Assembly: GCA_964565775.1 (NCBI GenBank)
Contig: CAZMGB010000007.1
Coordinates: 62,001-126,000, forward strand
Length of the DNA stretch: 64,000 nt
Direction of reading: 5' to 3'
Source: CAZMGB01 sp964565775
Lineage (GTDB): Bacteria > Chloroflexota > Dehalococcoidia > DSTF01 > JALHUB01
Shown here: in pieces, positions 24,862-32,860 of the stretch
How the letters are laid out: the number at the start of each line of letters is the position of its first letter
How positions within the stretch are numbered: the first letter of the stretch is position 1
Position numbers and translations under genes: made by a program
The notes under the pieces: generated by a model
Database searches by the model: none
Seen by the model: the letters and a program-made list of their open reading frames with translations, nothing else
What the model was told of the DNA's origin: nothing

Positions 24862-26109
24862 ATGAGATACGATCTTGTCGTCGTCGGCGCCGGGCCCGCC
24901 GGCAGCACCCTCGCCCGCGAGATGGCCGGCTCCGGCGCCTCCGTCCTCCTCCTCGACCGCGCCCGCTTCCCCCGCGACAAGCCCTGCGGCGGCGGCGCCA
25001 CCGTTCGCGCCGCCCGTCGGCTCCCTTTCGACCTGGCGTCCGTCACCGAGAGGACAGTGTGGGGGGCGCGCTTCAGCCTCCGCCACGGAGCCGCCTTCGA
25101 GCGCTCCTACCCATCTCCCTTGACGTACATGACCCAGCGCCGCCACCTCGACGCGTTTCTCGTCGAGAAGGCGTGCGCCGAAGGCGCTCGCTTCCTCGAC
25201 GGCCTTCACGTCAAGTCCATCGACCGCGAGGACGGAGGCTTCATCGTTCGGAGCAACGGCGACGCCTTCCAGGCTCGCGCCGTCGCCGGCGCCGACGGCG
25301 CCAACGGCGTCGTCGCGGCCGCCCTCGGTCTCGCCCCCTGCGAGGCCGCCGTCGCCCTCGAGGCGAACCTGCCCTGCTCCGGTGAAACGATGGAGCAGTG
25401 GGAGAAGACCGTCGGCCTCGACCTCGGCGCACTCCCCGGCGGCTACGGCTGGGTCTTCCCCAAGGGTGACCACCTGAACGTCGGCGTCGGCGGATGGAGG
25501 TTCATCGGCCCCAGCCTGCGCCGCCACCTATCGGCCCTCTGCCGCCAGCACGGCTTCGACGAAGCACGACTCCGCGATCTGCGCGGCCACCACCTGCCGA
25601 TGCGAATGCCCCGCGCCGCCATCGTCCGCGGCCCGGCTCTTCTGGTGGGCGACGCGGCCGGCCTCGTCGACCCCCTCTCCGGCGAGGGCATCCACACCGC
25701 CATCCGCAGCGCCCAGCTCGCCGCCGAGGCCCTGCGTCGATACCTGGCGGGGGAGGAGACCACACTGGCGTCCTACCAGTCAGCGGTCGACGGCGAGATC
25801 ATGCCGGAGCTGGCGTTCTCTCACCAGCTCCAGGATGTCTTTCACTACACGCCGGGCCCCTACGTGGCCGTCCTGCGCCACAGTGACCTCTTCTGGCGCG
25901 TCCTCTGCCGCTTCATCCGGGGCGACCTCACCTACACTCGCTTTCGGGCACGCTTCGGCCCCCTCCTACCCCTGCTCGAAGCATGGGCGAAGGTCGCCCG
26001 CCGCCACTGGGACAAGGTGGAGGGACGAAGAAGACGGGCCAGCCAGCCCCTCGACAGGCCGGCCCTTAAGCGCTCTTCCTCCTCCCCGGACCCGAAACGT
26101 CGCCGCTAG
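24862..26109 (+). CDS. Geranylgeranyl-reductase-family FAD-dependent oxidoreductase
   Basis: 415 residues. The FAD dinucleotide motif is LVVVGAGPAGSTLAREMAGSGASVLLLDR at the N-terminus, followed by DKPCGGGATVRAA, the family's conserved Cys-containing loop, and by GPALLVGDAAGLVDPLSGEGIHTAIRSA. The family reduces isoprenoid double bonds in lipids, menaquinones or chlorophyll side chains. In this context saturation of a quinone or membrane isoprenoid is the likely role. A basic C-terminal tail (KRSSSSPDPKRRR) is unusual and probably disordered. Confidence 0.82.
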   Translation: MRYDLVVVGAGPAGSTLAREMAGSGASVLLLDRARFPRDKPCGGGATVRAARRLPFDLASVTERTVWGARFSLRHGAAFERSYPSPLTYMTQRRHLDAFLVEKACAEGARFLDGLHVKSIDREDGGFIVRSNGDAFQARAVAGADGANGVVAAALGLAPCEAAVALEANLPCSGETMEQWEKTVGLDLGALPGGYGWVFPKGDHLNVGVGGWRFIGPSLRRHLSALCRQHGFDEARLRDLRGHHLPMRMPRAAIVRGPALLVGDAAGLVDPLSGEGIHTAIRSAQLAAEALRRYLAGEETTLASYQSAVDGEIMPELAFSHQLQDVFHYTPGPYVAVLRHSDLFWRVLCRFIRGDLTYTRFRARFGPLLPLLEAWAKVARRHWDKVEGRRRRASQPLDRPALKRSSSSPDPKRRR

Positions 26110-26213
26110 GCGAGGTCGCCGTACAGCGCCCCACCGGCAGCCCGAACGGAAACATCCAAGGCAAAGGAACCGCCCGCTCTCTTCACACCCGAGCTCGTTT
26201 CCCCGTTGCTTGC

Positions 26214-26243
26214 TTGACAAAACGGAAGGCCCTACTCTACACT
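26214..26243 (+). promoter_or_regulatory. Promoter of the ilvBNC leader
   Basis: TTGACA (26214-26219), an 18-base spacer and TACACT (26238-26243) place the transcription start near 26250, just ahead of the T-box leader. The -35 is a perfect consensus. Confidence 0.75.
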
Positions 26244-26249
26244 AAAGCC

Positions 26250-26533
26250 CAAGCTCACTAGGAAAAGGCGAAGAAGGGGAGTAGTAGATCTCCGTCAAGC
26301 CTCAGAGAGCCGGGACAAGGCCTAGCCAGCGGCAGGCACGGTGAGAAGCCCGGCGGCGAAAGCGGCTCGAACTCGCCCCGGAGCCTCTGGGCCCAAACTC
26401 CCTCGAACGGGGAGCGGTAGGTGCAGGCGGTTCGCGACCGTTAGAGCGCTAGAGGTGCCCCGATCGCATGATCGGGGAAGAAGGGTGGCACCGTCCCGTC
26501 CCCGCGGGATCCCTTTGGGGACGGGACTTTTCT
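26250..26533 (+). ncRNA. T-box leader RNA, predicted leucine (CUC) specifier
   Basis: The canonical T-box core AAGGGTGGCACCG lies at 26481-26493. Ahead of it Stem III is CCCCGATC-GCAT-GATCGGGG (26458-26477). Stem I shows GGGG next to AGTAGTA on the 5' side (from about 26277), CAGAGAGCCGGG (AG bulge) and GGTGAGAAGCCCGG distally, and CTCGAACTCGCCCC on the 3' side. In GAA-CTC-G the specifier (26372-26374) reads CUC, a Leu codon, and the GGGG/CCCC pair closes the loop beneath it. Uncharged tRNA-Leu would stabilise the antiterminator. This fits the downstream ilvBNC and leu genes. Confidence 0.9.
26493..26533 (+). terminator. T-box intrinsic terminator
   Basis: GTCCCGTCCCC (26493-26503) pairs with GGGGACGGGAC (26517-26527) and is followed by TTTTCT. 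The 5' arm starts at the end of the T-box core, so antiterminator and terminator are mutually exclusive as in known T-boxes. Confidence 0.88.
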
Positions 26534-26559
26534 AACTGCCCTGTTCACTGGTAATCAGG

Positions 26560-26727
26560 ATGACCACAGATCGACTGACGACAATGGCCCCCCGGGAGGC
26601 ACACGCGGTCTCGGCTCCGGCCTCAGCCCGCTGGGCGGGAAAGGCTTGCGCCCGAGACCGTGCCGTACTCCTCTTACTCCTCCTCCTAGGCCGCGCCCCA
26701 CTGGGGACGGCCCTCCTCACCCCATAA
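26560..26727 (+). CDS. Putative leucine-rich leader peptide of the ilvBNC operon
   Basis: Between the T-box terminator and ilvB a 55-codon frame (ATG 26560, second ATG 26584, TAA 26725-26727) contains GTA followed by seven consecutive Leu codons at 26668-26688 (CTC CTC TTA CTC CTC CTC CTA). A Leu run in a short frame directly ahead of branched-chain biosynthetic genes is the hallmark of ribosome-mediated attenuation. After it GGCC-GCG-CCCC-ACT-GGGG-AC-GGCC (26689-26712) can form a hairpin, as can 26732-26755. I see no T-run terminator and no strong ribosome binding site for either ATG, so the mechanism and exact start are inferred. Confidence 0.55.
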   Translation: MTTDRLTTMAPREAHAVSAPASARWAGKACARDRAVLLLLLLLGRAPLGTALLTP

Positions 26728-26838
26728 GCGTTCGGCCCGCCAATCCAGCGGCCGACAGAGGGCAGAACCAGATGGGACGCATCGCAGATTCGATAGAGTG
26801 CGCCAGTACGGCGCCGTCGGTCAGTTAGGGGACAAGCT

Positions 26839-28539
26839 ATGAAACTATCAGGAGCCCAAATCGTCATGGAGTGCCTGGCCCGGGAAGGCGTCGAGGTCAT
26901 CTTCGGCTACCCGGGTGGTTCCAACCTGCCGCTATATGACTGCCTTCCTTCGTACCCCCAGATCAAGCACGTCTTGGTGCGCCACGAGCAGTGCGCCGCC
27001 CATGCCGCCGATGCCTACGCCCGCATCACCGGCAAGGTTGGAGTCTGCTTCGCCACTTCCGGCCCTGGCGCCACCAACCTGGTCACTGGCATCGCCAACG
27101 CCTCGATGGACTCCGTCCCCATCGTAGCCATCACGGGCCAGGTCGTGACATGGCTCATCGGCCGCGACGGGTTTCAGGAGGCCGACATCACCGGCATCAC
27201 GCTCCCTATCACCAAGCAGAGCGCCCTTGTGCTGCGGGCGGATGACCTGGCCCAGACCATAAGGGAAGCCTTCTACATCGCCGGCACGGGAAGGCCGGGG
27301 CCTGTCCTGATCGACCTTCCTCGCGACGTGATGCAGGAGCAGGTGGAGTTCCACTACCCCGAGAAGGTGGAGCTGCGCGGCTACAAGCCGACGCTCCAGG
27401 GGCATCCGGCCCAGATCAAGAAGGCCGCAGAGCTCATCGCCGAGGCCAAACGGCCCGTCATCCTCGCGGGCCACGGCGTCATCGTCGCCAGGGCCTTCGA
27501 TGAGCTCAAGGAGCTGGCGGAGAAGGCAGATATCCCCGTGATCGCCACCCTGCTGGGCCTCAGCAGCTTCCCGGGCTCGCACCCTCTGTTCCTGGGTATG
27601 CCGGGCATGCACGGCATGTACTGGAACAACATGGCAATAGAAGAGGCGGACCTCATCATCGGCATCGGCATGCGTTTCGACGACCGGATCACCGGCCGCA
27701 TAAAGGACTTCGCCGCCAAAGCAAGGATCATCCACATCGACATCGACCCGGCGGAGATCGGCAAGGTCGTGAAGACCGCCGTGCCGATCGTCGGCGACGT
27801 CAAGCATATCCTCGGCGCCCTCGCCGCTCAGGTGGAGACCACGCGCCACGACGACTGGCGGGCCTGGATCGACGACGTGCGTCGCGAACACCCCTCCATC
27901 ACCATCCGCGACACCGACAAGCTGCTGCCCCAGTTCGTCATCAAGAAGATCTACGAGCTCACGGGGTCGGACGCCTACTACGTGACCGGCGTCGGCCAGC
28001 ACCAGATGTGGGCGGCCCAGCACTTCTGGTCCGACCGCCCCAACTCCTTCGTCACCTCGGGCGGCCTGGGCACCATGGGCTTCGAGATACCCGCCGCCGT
28101 GGGCACTCAGTTCGCCCGCCCCAACGACCTCGTCTGGTCCATCGCCGGCAACGGCGGCTTCCAGATGACGGTGCAAGAGCTGGCCACCGTCGTCGAGTAC
28201 GAGCTGCCGATCAAGTTCGCGATAATCAACAACAGCTACCTGGGCATGGTGCGCCAGTGGCAGGAGCTCTTCTACAACAACAACCTCCAGTCCGTCTACC
28301 TCTACCAGCCGGACTTCGTCAAGCTGGCCGAGGCCTACGGCGCCACGGGCCTGCGCGTCACCGACAAGGTTCAGGTGGAGCCGGCCATCGAACAGGCGCT
28401 GAGCCACCACGGCCCCTTTGTCATCGACTTCCAGGTGGAGGAGAAGGAAAGCATCTTCCCCATGGTGCCCTCAGGGGCAAGCCTGGCCGAAACCATCGAC
28501 CTGCCTGCCCACGAAGAGGCGGAAGGAGTGCGGGTGTAA
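26839..28539 (+). CDS. ilvB: Acetolactate synthase large subunit
   Basis: 566 residues preceded by AGGGGACAAGCT. The ThDP-activating Glu is residue 50 (VRHEQCAAHAADAYAR), GRPGPVLIDLPRDV and GIGMRFDDRITG mark the central domain, and the ThDP/Mg motif is at 437-465 (AGNGGFQMTVQEL ... INNSYLGM). The usual GDG of this motif reads GNG here (Asn438). It condenses pyruvate, or pyruvate with 2-ketobutyrate, in the first common step of branched-chain synthesis. It is first in ilvB-N-C behind the T-box. Confidence 0.94.
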   Translation: MKLSGAQIVMECLAREGVEVIFGYPGGSNLPLYDCLPSYPQIKHVLVRHEQCAAHAADAYARITGKVGVCFATSGPGATNLVTGIANASMDSVPIVAITGQVVTWLIGRDGFQEADITGITLPITKQSALVLRADDLAQTIREAFYIAGTGRPGPVLIDLPRDVMQEQVEFHYPEKVELRGYKPTLQGHPAQIKKAAELIAEAKRPVILAGHGVIVARAFDELKELAEKADIPVIATLLGLSSFPGSHPLFLGMPGMHGMYWNNMAIEEADLIIGIGMRFDDRITGRIKDFAAKARIIHIDIDPAEIGKVVKTAVPIVGDVKHILGALAAQVETTRHDDWRAWIDDVRREHPSITIRDTDKLLPQFVIKKIYELTGSDAYYVTGVGQHQMWAAQHFWSDRPNSFVTSGGLGTMGFEIPAAVGTQFARPNDLVWSIAGNGGFQMTVQELATVVEYELPIKFAIINNSYLGMVRQWQELFYNNNLQSVYLYQPDFVKLAEAYGATGLRVTDKVQVEPAIEQALSHHGPFVIDFQVEEKESIFPMVPSGASLAETIDLPAHEEAEGVRV

Positions 28540-28543
28540 CACT

Positions 28544-29113
28544 ATGGCTGCCAAGCACACAATCGTTGCCCTCGTAGAGAACAAGCCCGGCGTCCTCAAC
28601 CGCATTGTCAGCAAGTGGCGACAGCGCGGCTTCAACATAGAGAGCCTGGCCGTCGGCCCCAGCGAGACCCCCAGCCTCTCGCGCATGACTTTCGTCGTTG
28701 ACGGATCCACCACCGATGTCGAGCAGGTAACCAAGCAGCTCTACAAGATCATCGAGGTGGTCAAGATAAGCGACATCACCGCCGAGCCCATGGTGGCACG
28801 GGAGCTGGCGCTCTTGAGGGTAAGTACCACCCCCGCCAACCGCAGCGCCATCGTCGAGATCGTCGACATCTTCCGCGCCAACATCATCCACGTCTCGCCC
28901 ACCTCGGTCATCGTCGAGGTCACGGGCGCCGAAGACAAGGTGGACGCCATCTGCGAGATGCTCCGGCCCTTCGGCGTCATCGAGCTCGTGCGCACCGGTC
29001 GCGTAGCGCTGACCCGGGGCGGCGCCCCCGTGAGTGAGGGCGAAGAAGGGGCACCATCGCGGCGCTACCGTTCCGCCGGCGAAGGCAAACCGAAAGTCGG
29101 GAGCGTGTGGTGA
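28544..29113 (+). CDS. ilvN: Acetolactate synthase small (regulatory) subunit
   Basis: 189 residues from the ATG at 28544, four bases after the ilvB stop. The N-terminal ACT domain reads KHTIVALVENKPGVLNRIVSKWRQRGFNIESLAVG and binds the feedback inhibitor, typically valine; the C-terminal ALS_ss domain includes RELALLRVSTTPANRSAIVEIVDIFRA and RPFGVIELVRTGRVAL. It activates and regulates IlvB. A C-terminal tail of about 25 residues (SEGEEGAPSRRYRSAG) is extra and probably disordered. Confidence 0.95.
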   Translation: MAAKHTIVALVENKPGVLNRIVSKWRQRGFNIESLAVGPSETPSLSRMTFVVDGSTTDVEQVTKQLYKIIEVVKISDITAEPMVARELALLRVSTTPANRSAIVEIVDIFRANIIHVSPTSVIVEVTGAEDKVDAICEMLRPFGVIELVRTGRVALTRGGAPVSEGEEGAPSRRYRSAGEGKPKVGSVW

Positions 29114-29189
29114 TTTGTCACTAGCGTAGTTCCACCAGACCGTATGGCTTCATCGCCGCCAACGAAACAAGTTGCGTAAGGAGGCTTTC

Positions 29190-30188
29190 ATGCCCCAGAT
29201 GTACTACGACAAGGACGCGGACCTTTCCCTGCTCAAGGACAAGACCATCGGTGTCATCGGCTTCGGCAGCCAGGGACACGCCCATGCCCAGAACCTGCGC
29301 GACAGCGGTCTTAAGGTCGTCGTCGCCGAGGTCCCCGGCTCCCAGGCGTGGAAGGCCGCCGAGGAGGCCAGCCTGCGTGTGGGCCCGGCCACCGACGTCG
29401 CACGCGAGGCCGACGTCATCGTCATGCTCGTACCCGACCAGATACAGCGCCAGGTCTACGAGGAGTCCGTCGAGCAGGGCATGGCCGCGGGCAAGATGCT
29501 CATGTTCGCCCACGGCTTCAACATTCACTATGGCCAGGTCATTCCCCCTGCCGACGTCGATGTGACGATGGTGGCGCCCAAGGCGCCTGGCCATCGCATG
29601 CGCGAGCTCTTCACCGAAGGCTCCGGCGTCCCCGCCCTCATCGCCGTCCACCAGAACGCCACCGAGCAGGCCAAGCAGCTCACCCTCGCCTACGCCAAGG
29701 GCGTCGGCAGCACCCGCGCCGGCGTTCTTGAGACGACGTTCATGGAGGAGACCGAGACAGACCTCTTCGGCGAGCAGACCGTCCTCTGCGGCGGCGTCAC
29801 TGCCCTCGTCAAGACCGCCTTCGAGACGCTGGTCGAGGCCGGCTACCAGCCGGAGCTCGCCTATTTCGAGTGCATGCACGAGCTCAAGCTCATCGTCGAC
29901 CTCTTCTATGAGGGCGGCATGAGCTACATGCGCTACTCCGTCAGCGACACCGCTGAGTACGGCGACTACACCCGCGGGCCGCGCGTCATCGACGAGCATA
30001 CGCGCGAGAACATGCGTCAGATCCTCGCCGCCATCCAGGACGGCACGTTCGCCCGCGAATGGATTCTCGAGAACCAGGCGGGCCGCCCCCGCTTCATGGC
30101 GCTCCGCCGCAAGAACGCGGAGCACCCCATCGAGGAGGTGGGCGCCCAGCTACGCGCCATGATGCCCTGGCTCAAGAAGGCCAAATAG
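29190..30188 (+). CDS. ilvC: Ketol-acid reductoisomerase (class I)
   Basis: 332 residues from the ATG at 29190, which has a perfect AAGGAGG five bases upstream; a TTG at 29172 is not preferred. The NADPH-binding motif is GVIGFGSQGHAHAQNL (residues 21-36), and the metal-binding segment ETETDLFGEQTVLCGG and ELKLIVDLFYEGG hold the catalytic Asp and Glu residues. Length and motifs are those of the short class I enzymes. It converts acetolactate to dihydroxyisovalerate. The next enzyme, dihydroxy-acid dehydratase (ilvD), is not in the window. Confidence 0.96.
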   Translation: MPQMYYDKDADLSLLKDKTIGVIGFGSQGHAHAQNLRDSGLKVVVAEVPGSQAWKAAEEASLRVGPATDVAREADVIVMLVPDQIQRQVYEESVEQGMAAGKMLMFAHGFNIHYGQVIPPADVDVTMVAPKAPGHRMRELFTEGSGVPALIAVHQNATEQAKQLTLAYAKGVGSTRAGVLETTFMEETETDLFGEQTVLCGGVTALVKTAFETLVEAGYQPELAYFECMHELKLIVDLFYEGGMSYMRYSVSDTAEYGDYTRGPRVIDEHTRENMRQILAAIQDGTFAREWILENQAGRPRFMALRRKNAEHPIEEVGAQLRAMMPWLKKAK

Positions 30189-30233
30189 ACTCTCCTTTCG
30201 GTGAGAGGCGACTGATCAGATCAGGAGGAAGTC

Positions 30234-30656
30234 ATGCCAAAGGGAAGCAAGGAACTGCTGGACGCGCTAAACGAAGACCTCTCATACGAACTGGGTGCCA
30301 TCATCCAGTATATGTACCATCACGTGATGGCTAACGGCGTGGAATCGCCGGCTATCGCCGCCATGTTCAGGACACACGCCCTGGCCGAGATGCTCCACGC
30401 AGAGACTTTGGCCGAGCGCATCGACCTGTTGGGCGGCGTGCCCACCACAAACATCGCGCCCATCCAGGTGGGGGGAGACCTCAACAAGATGCTGCGCGAC
30501 GACCTGGACGGCGAGTACCTGGCAATCCGCCTGTACAAAGAGCACATCAAGCTGGCCGACAACGAGAGCGACCCTGTCACCCGCCGCATGCTCGAGGACA
30601 TCCTGACCATCGAGGAGGGACACGCCAACGACATCGAGACGGTGCTGGAGAAGTAG
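30234..30656 (+). CDS. Bacterioferritin/ferritin-like diiron protein
   Basis: 140 residues, a single four-helix bundle. Glu residues spaced as in the ferroxidase centre are seen in LNEDLSYELGAIIQYMYHH, HALAEMLHAETLAERID and EDILTIEEGHANDIETVLEK. It is shorter than typical bacterioferritin and lacks an obvious haem-binding Met at the usual site by eye. Roles in iron storage or peroxide protection are plausible. It lies 46 bases downstream of ilvC behind AGGAGG and is probably read through from the ilv operon. Confidence 0.82.
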   Translation: MPKGSKELLDALNEDLSYELGAIIQYMYHHVMANGVESPAIAAMFRTHALAEMLHAETLAERIDLLGGVPTTNIAPIQVGGDLNKMLRDDLDGEYLAIRLYKEHIKLADNESDPVTRRMLEDILTIEEGHANDIETVLEK

Positions 30657-30673
30657 GACGGGAGCGGTTATTA

Positions 30674-31131
30674 CCCCAGCCTGAAGGCTGGGGCATGACA
30701 GTGGGAGACATGCGTGGCGCTGTACCATGTTTGGTTTGCGACGAAACGGCGCAGATGGCTCTTGCAAGGGGAAGTTGGCGAAGCTGCAAGGGAGTTGATT
30801 GTCGCGGTGGCAAAGGAGAAGAACATCGCCCTCGCGGAATGTGAGACGGTGGTGGATCACGTCCACCTTCTCGTCGCTGCCGATGATCGGACGCATCTCG
30901 CGAAGGTCATGAACCTGCTGAAAGGCGCGAGCTCGCGACGGCTCCTCCAACGATTCCCGGAACTGAAGATGGATGCTGGCGTCAACAACTTCTGGCAGCA
31001 CCGCTACGCAGCCAAGCTTGCGCCCGAGCGAGCGCTGGCCTCAATCGGCCAGTACATTCGCAGCCAAATGGACCGGCTGGACAAGTATGAACGGTAGCAG
31101 CACAGATGATGCCCCAGCCTTCAGGCTGGGG
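30674..31131. mobile_element. IS200-like insertion bounded by oppositely oriented identical hairpins
   Basis: CCCCAGCC-TGAA-GGCTGGGG (30674-30693) and CCCCAGCC-TTCA-GGCTGGGG (31112-31131) have identical stems and reverse-complementary loops, bracketing one Y1 transposase gene and almost nothing else (458 bases). Known IS200/IS605 elements use end hairpins recognised as single strands. That the two hairpins are the element's ends is inference; there is no target-site duplication to confirm it, as expected for this family. Confidence 0.65.
30714..31097 (+). CDS. IS200/IS605-family Y1 transposase
   Basis: 127 residues from a GTG at 30714. MALYHVWFATKRRRWLL is the typical first strand, VDHVHLLVAADD carries the HUH pair, and ASIGQYIRSQMDRLDKYER holds the catalytic Tyr near the C-terminus. 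The protein is short even for IS200 (usually about 130-150) but all motifs are present. It belongs to the IS200 branch, unlike the RAYT at 7904-8380. Confidence 0.85.
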   Translation: MALYHVWFATKRRRWLLQGEVGEAARELIVAVAKEKNIALAECETVVDHVHLLVAADDRTHLAKVMNLLKGASSRRLLQRFPELKMDAGVNNFWQHRYAAKLAPERALASIGQYIRSQMDRLDKYER

Positions 31132-31283
31132 TCGAGACAAGAGCCAGTGCCCCACCCTTCGGGCTGGGGCCCAGCGCACATTCCGCTCGGCCTTCCTCGG
31201 CCCTCCTCCGCCTGAGGCGGACGGGAGGGCCTGAGCAATGTAGCGGAGGCCTCTAGGCCTCCAGCGGAAGGCTGAAGCCTTCC
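31112..31283. repeat. Array of five consecutive hairpins with different stems
   Basis: In 172 bases upstream of leuA lie: CCCCAGCC-TTCA-GGCTGGGG (31112-31131); GCCCCACCC-TTC-GGGcTGGGGC (31149-31170); a long stem GGCCCTCC/GGAGGGCC enclosing TCCGCC-TGA-GGCGGA (31199-31231); GGAGGCC-TCTA-GGCCTCC (31245-31262); GGAAGGC-TGAA-GCCTTCC (31266-31283). Stems differ completely, loops are nearly constant. None has a T run. The last one ends 30 bases before the leuA start. Confidence 0.75.
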
Positions 31284-31312
31284 CCTACATCCGCTAAGGG
31301 AGGTTGAGTACA

Positions 31313-32860
31313 ATGGCAGAGAAGGTAACCATCTTCGATACGACGTTGAGGGACGGCGAGCAGTCCCCCGGCGTCGCCCTCACCGTCGACGACAAGCTCG
31401 AGATCGCACGCCAGCTCGAGAAGCTGGGCGTGGACGTCATCGAGGCGGGGTTTCCCCTCTCCTCGCCCGGCGACTTCGAGTCCGTTCACGCCATAGCCTG
31501 CGAGGTCAGGGGCAGCACCATCGCCGGCCTTGCCCACGCAAACCCGCAGGCCGTCGACCGCTGCTGGGAGGCGGTACGGGAGGCGGCTCACCCCCGTATC
31601 CACGTATTCCTCTCCACCTCCGACATTCACCTCATGCACCAGCTCCGCAAGAACCGGGAAGAGGTGCGGGAGATGGGCCGCACCATGGTGGCGCGCGCCA
31701 AGGGCTACACCGAGGACGTCGAGTTCAGCCCCATGGACGCTACCCGCTCCGAGCGCCAGTACGTGTTCCAGATGGTCGAAGAGTGCATCGACGCGGGCGC
31801 CACCACCGTCAACATCCCGGACACCGTCGGCTACACCATCCCCGAGGAGTTCGAGGAGTTCATCCGCGCCATCTTCGAGAACGTCAGCAACATCCACAAG
31901 GCGGTGGTCTCCGTCCACTGCCACAACGACCTCGGCCTCGCCGTGGCAAACTCCCTCGCCGCCATCCGCGCCGGCGCCCGCCAGGTAGAGTGCTGCGTCA
32001 ACGGCATCGGCGAGCGGGCGGGCAACGCCTCCCTCGAGGAACTGGTCATGGCCCTGAACACGCGCAAGGACTTCTTCGGGGTCACCACCAAGATCAAGAC
32101 CGACCAGCTCTACCGCACCAGCCGCCTGGTCTCCGACCTGACCGGCATGAGCGTCCAGCCCAACAAGGCGATAGTGGGCAGCAACGCCTTTCGCCATCAG
32201 TCGGGCATCCACCAGGACGGCATCCTCAAGATGCGCGAGACCTACGAGATCATGGACGCCCGCGACATCGGCTGGCCGACGGGCGCCGAGATCGTTCTGG
32301 GCAAGCTCTCCGGCCGTCACGGCTTCCAGGCCCGCCTCGAGTCCCTCGGCTACGAGCTCACCCAGGAAGAGCTCTCCCGCGCCTTCATGGCCTTCAAGGA
32401 GCTGGCCGACAAGAAAGCGGAGATCGATGACCGCGACCTGGAGGCGCTGGTCGCCGACAAGCTCCGCACCGTGGAGGAGCTGTACCACCTGGAGCTCCTC
32501 CAGGTCTCCTGCGGCAACGAGCTTGTGCCCACCGCCACGGTGCGCATCGTCGCCCCCGACGGCCGTGTCGTCGTCCAGACCTCCACCGGCACGGGGCCCG
32601 TCGATGCCGCCTACAAGGCCATCGACGCTGTCGTCGGCGTGCCCAACACGCTCCTGGAGTTCGCGGTGAAGAGCGTCACCGAGGGCATCGACGCCATCGG
32701 CGAAGTGGTCGTCCGCATCGAGGCGGAAGGCAAGACCTACGTCGGCAGAGGCGCCGACACCGACATCGTTGTCGCCTCAGCCAGGGCGCTCATGAACGCC
32801 CTGAACCGGCTGCTCTCCGTGCAGCGCCAGGCCGATACGGAGGTGAGGACCAGCCCCTAG
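31313..32860 (+). CDS. leuA: 2-isopropylmalate synthase
   Basis: 515 residues from the ATG at 31313 with GGGAGG nine bases upstream; the TTG at 31304 is not preferred. The catalytic domain starts VTIFDTTLRDGEQSPGVALT and has the metal-binding VSVHCHNDLGLAVANSLAA and the family-specific EELVMALNTRKDFFG and SNAFRHQSGIHQDG. The C-terminal LeuA_dimer domain (about residues 385-505) binds leucine for feedback inhibition. It commits ketoisovalerate to leucine. An array of hairpins lies just upstream. Confidence 0.95.
   Translation: MAEKVTIFDTTLRDGEQSPGVALTVDDKLEIARQLEKLGVDVIEAGFPLSSPGDFESVHAIACEVRGSTIAGLAHANPQAVDRCWEAVREAAHPRIHVFLSTSDIHLMHQLRKNREEVREMGRTMVARAKGYTEDVEFSPMDATRSERQYVFQMVEECIDAGATTVNIPDTVGYTIPEEFEEFIRAIFENVSNIHKAVVSVHCHNDLGLAVANSLAAIRAGARQVECCVNGIGERAGNASLEELVMALNTRKDFFGVTTKIKTDQLYRTSRLVSDLTGMSVQPNKAIVGSNAFRHQSGIHQDGILKMRETYEIMDARDIGWPTGAEIVLGKLSGRHGFQARLESLGYELTQEELSRAFMAFKELADKKAEIDDRDLEALVADKLRTVEELYHLELLQVSCGNELVPTATVRIVAPDGRVVVQTSTGTGPVDAAYKAIDAVVGVPNTLLEFAVKSVTEGIDAIGEVVVRIEAEGKTYVGRGADTDIVVASARALMNALNRLLSVQRQADTEVRTSP

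Noticed and set aside
26646..26828. Alternative 60-codon plus-strand frame in the ilvB leader
   Set aside because: Pro/Arg-rich in another phase; it lacks the Leu run and any start signal, so the frame from 26560 was preferred.
26932..28410. 492-codon open frame antisense to ilvB
   Set aside because: It mirrors the codon-position GC bias of ilvB, has no recognisable domain and no ribosome binding site.
31112..31283. Possible CRISPR array
   Set aside because: The hairpins have different sequences and irregular spacing; there is no repeated unit and no cas gene in the window.
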